Both the position numbers and the translations under genes were made by a program. From Terriglobia bacterium (GTDB lineage Bacteria > Acidobacteriota > Terriglobia > UBA7540), in the NCBI GenBank assembly GCA_022866195.1, contig JALHUF010000652.1:1-10192 (forward strand): 10,192 nt of DNA, given 5' to 3'. A model generated the notes under the pieces. The model had not been told where the DNA came from. It was given only the letters and a program-made list of their open reading frames with translations, and did no database searches. This document shows, piece after piece, positions 6,328 to 10,192 of this stretch. Numbering within the stretch: position 1 is the stretch's first letter; the number at the start of each line of letters is the position of its first letter.

Positions 6328-6351
6328 GTGGCGATGTAAAATCGCCGCTAC
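6328..6351 (-). repeat. REP-like hairpin, copy 2, containing the tolC stop codon
   Basis: Identical to copy 1. The GTAG head (6351-6348) contains the TAG stop of the tolC-family gene, so the coding region ends exactly at the REP boundary. The hairpin immediately after the stop could protect the mRNA 3' end or weaken read-through, a known effect of REP elements; it lacks the T-run of an intrinsic terminator. Confidence 0.6.
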
Positions 6352-7706
6352 TTCGTATAGAGCGCTTCGATCTGGCCGAGGGCGTGGGCCAAGTCGGCCC
6401 GCGACTGGTTGTAGCGATAGAGGGCATTAATCTGGTTGTCGTTGGCGCGGGCCAGGGCATCTTGCGCGCTGGTTACTTCGATGTTGTTCGCGACCCCCGC
6501 CTGAAAGCGGTCGCGGGCCTGCTCCACTTCTTGTTGCGCCAGCTTGATTCCCAGGTTTGCTACGTCTACCTCATGGCGCGCGGCTTCGAGTTCCACCAGC
6601 GCCGTTTTCACCTGCAAGGCGATGTGGTTCGTGAGTTCCGCTCTTTCCTGTTCGACTTTCTTCAACTCCAGGTCGGCCTTCACCCTTTCAGCATGGATCC
6701 TCCCGCCGGCGAAAAGCGGAACGTCCACGGTCACTTGATACTGGTAGGAGGGGATGGAGGTGGGGGCGGAAAGCCCCTGGTAGCCCCACGAGCCTCCCAG
6801 GTTCACCGTAGGTAGCCGCGCCTCGCTCGCGGCCCGCTTCTCGAAACGCGTCATCCGCGCGCGGGACTCCAGCGCCTTCATCTCGGGACGGGTCGAAACG
6901 GCGTGTTCCAGCGTCCGCGCCGCCTCGAATTCCGGGGTCTCAAAGAAGCTCATCTCGTCCGCCAGCTCCAGGGTTTGATGCGAGTCCAGGTTGAGCAGCC
7001 GTACCAGGCCGTAGAGCGAGATTTTCTGCTGCGTCTCGGCCACAATCAGCCGTTGTTTCTCGTTCTGGAGCTGGACGTTGGCGCGCAGCGTGTCGAGCCC
7101 GGTGCCCACTCCGTGCTTCTGCAAGTCGGCCGCCTGATCATAGAGCGCTTGGGCAAGTTCCACGCGGGACTGTGCTGCCCGAACGTCCGCCGTGGCGCGC
7201 AGGCCCCCCAGGTATTGCGAGACGACGAGCAGTACAATCTGTTCCCGCACTGTGGATTCCTGCGCCTCGTTAGCCCTAACACCCTGGCGGGACGCTTGCC
7301 ACCGGCGCCACAGGGTCAGGTCGAATACCGGCATGGAGAATCCTGTTCCAGCTTGGAAGGTCTGAAACGGCCCGGCGTGCTGCGGCGAGCCGGGAAAACT
7401 GCGGCCAATGAAAGCCTCGAGGTTGAAACGCTGGATACGGTCGTAAACTTCGATGCCTGCCTGCGGCAGCAAGGCGGCGCGGGCTATAGCGTCGTCCTGT
7501 GCACTTTGCGCCACATTGAGATTGGCAATCTGCACTTGCGGGTTTTCCTTCAGCGCCAGTTGCACCGCCTCGCGCAACGTCAGCCGCAGGGGAGGTTTTT
7601 CCTCGCTGCGCAAGTTCGCGCCTGCAGCCAGCAGCGGAAGCAGCAGGAGCGCGATAACCTTGAGGGTGACTTCCTTCCGGTGGCTATCAGTGGTAATCCT
7701 GAGCAT
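6348..7706 (-). CDS. TolC-family outer-membrane efflux protein
   Basis: 452 residues. An N-terminal signal peptide (positive n-region, then VIALLLLPLLAAG at about 18-30) directs export. The mature protein has the two-repeat OEP layout: LRLTLREAVQLALKENPQVQIANLNV opens repeat 1 (about 40-230), and a second repeat (about 255-445) runs through the long helices (TRPEMKALESRARM, ELTNHIALQVKTALVELEAARHEV) to the family-typical end ALYRYNQSRADLAHALGQ. Such proteins form the trimeric outer-membrane channel of RND or MacAB-type exporters or type I secretion. AAGGAGG (7722-7716), 9 nt upstream of ATG 7706, is a near-perfect ribosome site and fixes the start. No membrane-fusion or pump gene is adjacent in the window; the same-strand ABC permease at 1-354 lies beyond the R-M locus. 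Substrate unknown. Confidence 0.93.
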   Translation of the reverse strand: MLRITTDSHRKEVTLKVIALLLLPLLAAGANLRSEEKPPLRLTLREAVQLALKENPQVQIANLNVAQSAQDDAIARAALLPQAGIEVYDRIQRFNLEAFIGRSFPGSPQHAGPFQTFQAGTGFSMPVFDLTLWRRWQASRQGVRANEAQESTVREQIVLLVVSQYLGGLRATADVRAAQSRVELAQALYDQAADLQKHGVGTGLDTLRANVQLQNEKQRLIVAETQQKISLYGLVRLLNLDSHQTLELADEMSFFETPEFEAARTLEHAVSTRPEMKALESRARMTRFEKRAASEARLPTVNLGGSWGYQGLSAPTSIPSYQYQVTVDVPLFAGGRIHAERVKADLELKKVEQERAELTNHIALQVKTALVELEAARHEVDVANLGIKLAQQEVEQARDRFQAGVANNIEVTSAQDALARANDNQINALYRYNQSRADLAHALGQIEALYTK

Positions 7707-8017
7707 GGCCGCGTTCCTCCTTCAAGACCTGACTGGCAGATTCATCTCCAGACTGACGGAATTGCGTCATGACCGCATCATATTCTTAGTGGAGATTTTG
7801 CCCAAGAGTTCCTGGCGAGTAACACTCTGACTGATAGACAGTGGCTGCCTCAGCGACGGTCATTTGCGCGGCGGCAGGACGATGATTTTCCCTCCCCCTC
7901 TCACTCATGAGTTACAGCATAGCATCCCGGTTCGGTACGCCTCAAGCTGCGGGTGCCGTGGGTACCCTGAGCACGGCCGCGGGCCAAGCTGCACGCGTGG
8001 GGAAATGGAATTGGAGT
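7707..8017. other. Spacer upstream of the tolC-family gene
   Basis: 311 bases with no credible gene. It holds the ribosome site and a candidate promoter for the tolC-family gene, a 10-bp palindrome ACTCATGAGT (7903-7912), and a hairpin with stem GCCGTG/CACGGC (7955-7960, 7972-7977) after the secreted-protein gene. That hairpin has no T-run, so it is at best a weak terminator. Confidence 0.6.
7777..7805 (-). promoter_or_regulatory. Candidate sigma-70-like promoter of the tolC-family gene
   Basis: Minus strand: TTGGGC (7805-7800, 3 of 6 matches to TTGACA), a 17-bp spacer and TATGAT (7782-7777, 5 of 6). This would give a leader of about 65 nt before ATG 7706. An 8-bp palindrome GTCATGAC (7766-7773) lies just downstream of the -10 and could be a repressor site (weak). 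Confidence 0.35.
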
Positions 8018-8536
8018 TTAAAACACGCCGAGGGAAATGCGAACGGTGTAAACGTCTGAATTGGGCCGGTTGACTCCTACCAGGAAGCTCGCCGTGCCGA
8101 CCTGCGTTTGCTCCGGCTCTGGCACGAGACCCAGGGCCATTGTCTTGATTTGTGCTTGGGACTGGAACGCGAAGCCAGCCGCGGCAGAGGCGAGTTTGCT
8201 CAAGCTGGCGAAGCGGGCAGGAGAAGAGTCGGAGGCGTTCTCCTGGTCGGGATTCAGAGCGTACTTCACTTGAATGTTCTTGCCCTGCTCAAAGCGCCAT
8301 TGCAGGAACACAAGAAGTCCTTCAGGGGGGGACCTGTCATCATTGACGTCCGGCTGAGCTCTTGGAAGGACAAGGTGTTGGATGGTCACGGATTCTTGGA
8401 CCGTGGCTACCAGCGTGACCGAAGCGGCGGGCGAGTTGAGCTGGGCAAACACAGGCAACGCGGTTATCAGGCACAGTGGGAGGGCGATGCGGCTGGATAG
8501 TCGCAGAAGGCGTCGTGGCTCCCGTGTCGCCAACAT
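8018..8536 (-). CDS. Small secreted beta-rich protein, function unknown
   Basis: 172 residues. A basic n-region (REPRRLLRLSSR), a hydrophobic core (IALPLCLITALPVF) and a likely cleavage after A31 (VFA/QLN) make a clear signal peptide. The mature part alternates short beta-strand-like segments (SVTLVATVQESVTI, LLVFLQWRFEQG, IQVKYALNP) and ends in a strand-like YTVRISLGVF. That general look is shared by DUF4402- and pilin-like beta-sandwich proteins, but I cannot assign a family. It follows the 8825-10192 gene on the same strand after 288 bases, so the two may be transcribed together and the small protein may be a substrate or partner of the larger envelope protein. The ribosome site (GGAA, 5 nt upstream) is modest. 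Confidence 0.72.
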   Translation of the reverse strand: MLATREPRRLLRLSSRIALPLCLITALPVFAQLNSPAASVTLVATVQESVTIQHLVLPRAQPDVNDDRSPPEGLLVFLQWRFEQGKNIQVKYALNPDQENASDSSPARFASLSKLASAAAGFAFQSQAQIKTMALGLVPEPEQTQVGTASFLVGVNRPNSDVYTVRISLGVF

Positions 8537-8824
8537 AGTCGTTCCACAAAGAGCAGTAGGATTGCCACCTGTTTTAATCGGCGTTTCTGGGGAAAAAATG
8601 AGCGGATTGCTTCGAGCGTTTGCCCACCCCGGGCTTCAACCGCATGAGCCGACAGGACTTATTGACGGTTGGCAAGGCCGGGGGTGTCGTGTTTGGGTTG
8701 AAGTCCCACGGGCCAGCACGCAGGGATTGGCTTCAGCACAGCGGGCAGTAACGCCCGAGATGTCTCAATTTGACCAGCGTGTATTATTCCTGAACAGTGG
8801 GCCTCTATCTCCGGATGGTGGGAG
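8537..8824 (-). other. Spacer with long-range inverted repeat, possible leader
   Basis: No gene seen. CTTCAACC at 8634-8641 pairs perfectly with GGTTGAAG at 8696-8703, and flanking GGG/CCC extend the stem apart from one extra base, enclosing 54 bases. On the minus strand this would form a stem-loop about 100 nt upstream of the 8536 start. It matches no riboswitch class I recognise. It could be a cis-acting RNA structure between the two genes or an intergenic repeat. Confidence 0.4.
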
Positions 8825-10192
8825 TTACTGTGGCGATCGTCTCAGCGCACGAACGACGATGGTGACTTCAGGTGCGCCCTCTTCCCGCGTCGAGATCACG
8901 GTGGAGGGGGCCGACACCACTTCGAATGGCCCGGGGGCGAGAAACTCTTCGAGCAAGACTTCCAGGCGGTAGGTGGTAGCTTTGCCCTTGCGGATGAAGA
9001 ACCGGCCCTGGGAGTCGGTGAAAACTGTATCACTGCCGATGCGGAGGGTTGCCCCCCGAACCGCCTTGCCCTCTTCGTCGGTCACACGACCCCGAACCAT
9101 GTACTTCGGAAGCGTGACCGCAGTGGCCGCTTCACTGCCGCGAATCTCGTGGTTGCGGTAAAGGTACGTGCCACTACTGAGCGTGTATTTGACTGCTCCA
9201 TTGGGAGCGACAAAGGTCCCGGCATTCACGCGGAAATTGCCGAAGGGCTGTAAGCGGAGGTTCAGCACCAGGGCCTGCTTGAAGGGATTACCGACTCGAA
9301 AGGGCACGTAGAGGGTCTGGTATTCCACTCCGATGGTGAGGCGGTTAGAGAGGAAATCTCCGCCAAAAGAGACGGAGGTCTGCCCGTTCGAGTGGGTAAC
9401 AAGTTGGAGGAGTGATAGTCGGGACGAAATAACTTCCCGAAGATTCCCTACCAAGGTTGTCGAGCTGGGTCCGCGATTCGGGCGGCTATGGAATAGGTTC
9501 GCACCAAGGTCGAGGCGACCCGCAAAGCCTCGGCCCACCGACAGCGAGGTGCCGGTGTTCCGGGAGTTGCCGACGACCGAGCGGTAGAGTCCACCGCCCA
9601 GCCTCCATCCAGCTACAGTGAAATTCGCCAGCATTTGATCCACGGTTCCCTGCAAGGCCTTGCTTTGCTGAAAGGGGGGCTGGAGAAAATTCTGGTGGCT
9701 GCCCGTGAGGGTGACAAAGGGGTTAGGCCGCAGAACCACCAGGAGATTCTCGTCCGTGACCTCTGAGTTTAAGGGCGCTTCCACAACGATGCGGCGAAAC
9801 TGCTTCTCGGCTCCCACGTAGCCGGCTTTCACCGTCACCCATTGCCGCTCGGCGGCCAGGCTGGCGCTCAGGTAGCCGCTGTTAGCACCGACTCCGCCGG
9901 CCAAGGCCATTTGCAGATCCTGCCGGGGGCGCCATTCCAAACCGTTGATGGTCGTTTGCCGATTCGATACCACGTTGCGCGAGAACGCCCGCACGGTCGG
10001 GGAGAGCTGCGCTTCCAGGAAGAGCAGCCCCACTCCGGCTTCGCTTCGCGCCGCGCGAAAGAACGGCGCGGCAAATCCAGAAGACGTCGTGCCAGCGAAG
10101 CCGAACAGGCTCACGCGCTCGCGCTTCGTAGCCACCCCCACCCCCCGCCCAAAGAAGTAGTGACTGCTGTCAAAGACATCGGTCGGCAGGCG
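8825..10192 (-). CDS. Barrel-like outer-membrane protein with C-terminal carboxypeptidase-regulatory-like domain (5' end outside window)
   Basis: The frame is open from the window edge, so these 455 codons are the C-terminal part of a larger protein; a GTG at 10141 is internal, since the same frame reads DVFDSSHYFFGRG just before it. Most of the sequence is made of alternating beta-strand-like stretches rich in G, S, T, aromatic residues and turns (RQDLQMALAGGVGANSGYL, SVSFGGDFLSNRLTIGVEYQ, FRVNAGTFVAPNGAVKYTL), which fits an outer-membrane beta-barrel. The last 91 residues hold a carboxypeptidase-regulatory-like/usher-tail-like fold: VRGRVTDEEGKAVRGATL, then TDSQGRFFIRKG. Together with the downstream secreted protein this recalls usher-like assembly of surface structures, but no chaperone or canonical usher motif is visible, so the role stays open. 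It is probably cotranscribed with 8018-8536. Confidence 0.75.
   Translation of the reverse strand, partial: RLPTDVFDSSHYFFGRGVGVATKRERVSLFGFAGTTSSGFAAPFFRAARSEAGVGLLFLEAQLSPTVRAFSRNVVSNRQTTINGLEWRPRQDLQMALAGGVGANSGYLSASLAAERQWVTVKAGYVGAEKQFRRIVVEAPLNSEVTDENLLVVLRPNPFVTLTGSHQNFLQPPFQQSKALQGTVDQMLANFTVAGWRLGGGLYRSVVGNSRNTGTSLSVGRGFAGRLDLGANLFHSRPNRGPSSTTLVGNLREVISSRLSLLQLVTHSNGQTSVSFGGDFLSNRLTIGVEYQTLYVPFRVGNPFKQALVLNLRLQPFGNFRVNAGTFVAPNGAVKYTLSSGTYLYRNHEIRGSEAATAVTLPKYMVRGRVTDEEGKAVRGATLRIGSDTVFTDSQGRFFIRKGKATTYRLEVLLEEFLAPGPFEVVSAPSTVISTREEGAPEVTIVVRALRRSPQ

Larger units (their letters stand above)
6263..6392. repeat. 65-bp tandem duplication: REP plus tolC 3' end
   Basis: Unit 1 is 6263-6327 and unit 2 is 6328-6392; they differ at only two positions (AT versus GC at 6299-6300 and 6364-6365). 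Each unit contains the REP-like hairpin and about 40 bases of the 3' end of the tolC-family gene. Unit 2 is the working gene end; unit 1 is an extra copy beyond the stop codon. As 65 is not a multiple of 3, the extra copy is out of frame with the gene. Confidence 0.92.

Noticed and set aside
6903..7772. Long plus-strand frame (289 codons) opposite the tolC-family gene
   Set aside because: It is the mirror of a well-supported TolC-family gene with a strong ribosome site; no domain is recognisable in it.
8537..8700. Possible c-di-GMP-I (GEMM) riboswitch, from a GGGCAAAC stretch near 8618-8625 on the minus strand
   Set aside because: Only the short GGGCAAAC fits; the expected CGAAAG and GACGCAAAGCC parts are absent.

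Overview
The window looks like a piece of an Acidobacteriota-type chromosome (soil or metagenome origin is plausible). This rests on family resemblance only: a MacB/FtsX-type ABC permease of the kind abundant in acidobacteria, a TolC-like outer-membrane factor, an outer-membrane barrel-like protein with a C-terminal carboxypeptidase-regulatory-like domain, and many short dispersed intergenic repeats. No rRNA, tRNA, CRISPR array or transposase gene was found.

Layout. 1-354 (-) is the N-terminus of an ABC transporter permease running off the left edge. 355-904 is non-coding and holds a possible promoter and structured leader for the permease, then a dispersed repeat. 905-5147 is a compact restriction-modification locus: a PLD-superfamily nuclease with an apparent B3-like C-terminal domain (905-2104, +), convergent with two overlapping DNA methyltransferase genes (5147-3735 and 3738-2128, -). 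5148-5977 is a repeat-rich spacer with an operator-like palindrome, a GTAG-type REP hairpin, a broken basic C-terminal gene tail, a G-rich tandem array and the second, inverted copy of the dispersed repeat. 5978-6274 (+) is an orphan DUF433 antitoxin-like gene. 6348-7706 (-) encodes the TolC-family protein, its 3' end duplicated together with a REP hairpin. 8018-8536 (-) encodes a small secreted beta-rich protein, and 8825-10192 (-) the 3' part of a large barrel-like protein.

How the genes fit together. The nuclease plus two paralogous SPPY-type methyltransferases resembles the BfiI-like Type IIS plan: one nuclease for an asymmetric site, one methyltransferase per strand. The upstream methyltransferase carries a MerR/excisionase-like helix-turn-helix. 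Immediately upstream of its start is a perfect 14-bp palindrome, with an extra direct half-site exactly 10 bp away, lying between a perfect TTGACA and a weak -10. This suggests a methyltransferase that controls its own operon without a separate controller protein. The locus is framed by inverted copies of a 67-74 bp repeat, is less GC-rich by eye than the tolC side, and lies among gene fragments and REP elements, so it looks like an insertion-prone defence spot between envelope/efflux genes. The right-hand genes point to outer-membrane export or surface-structure assembly.
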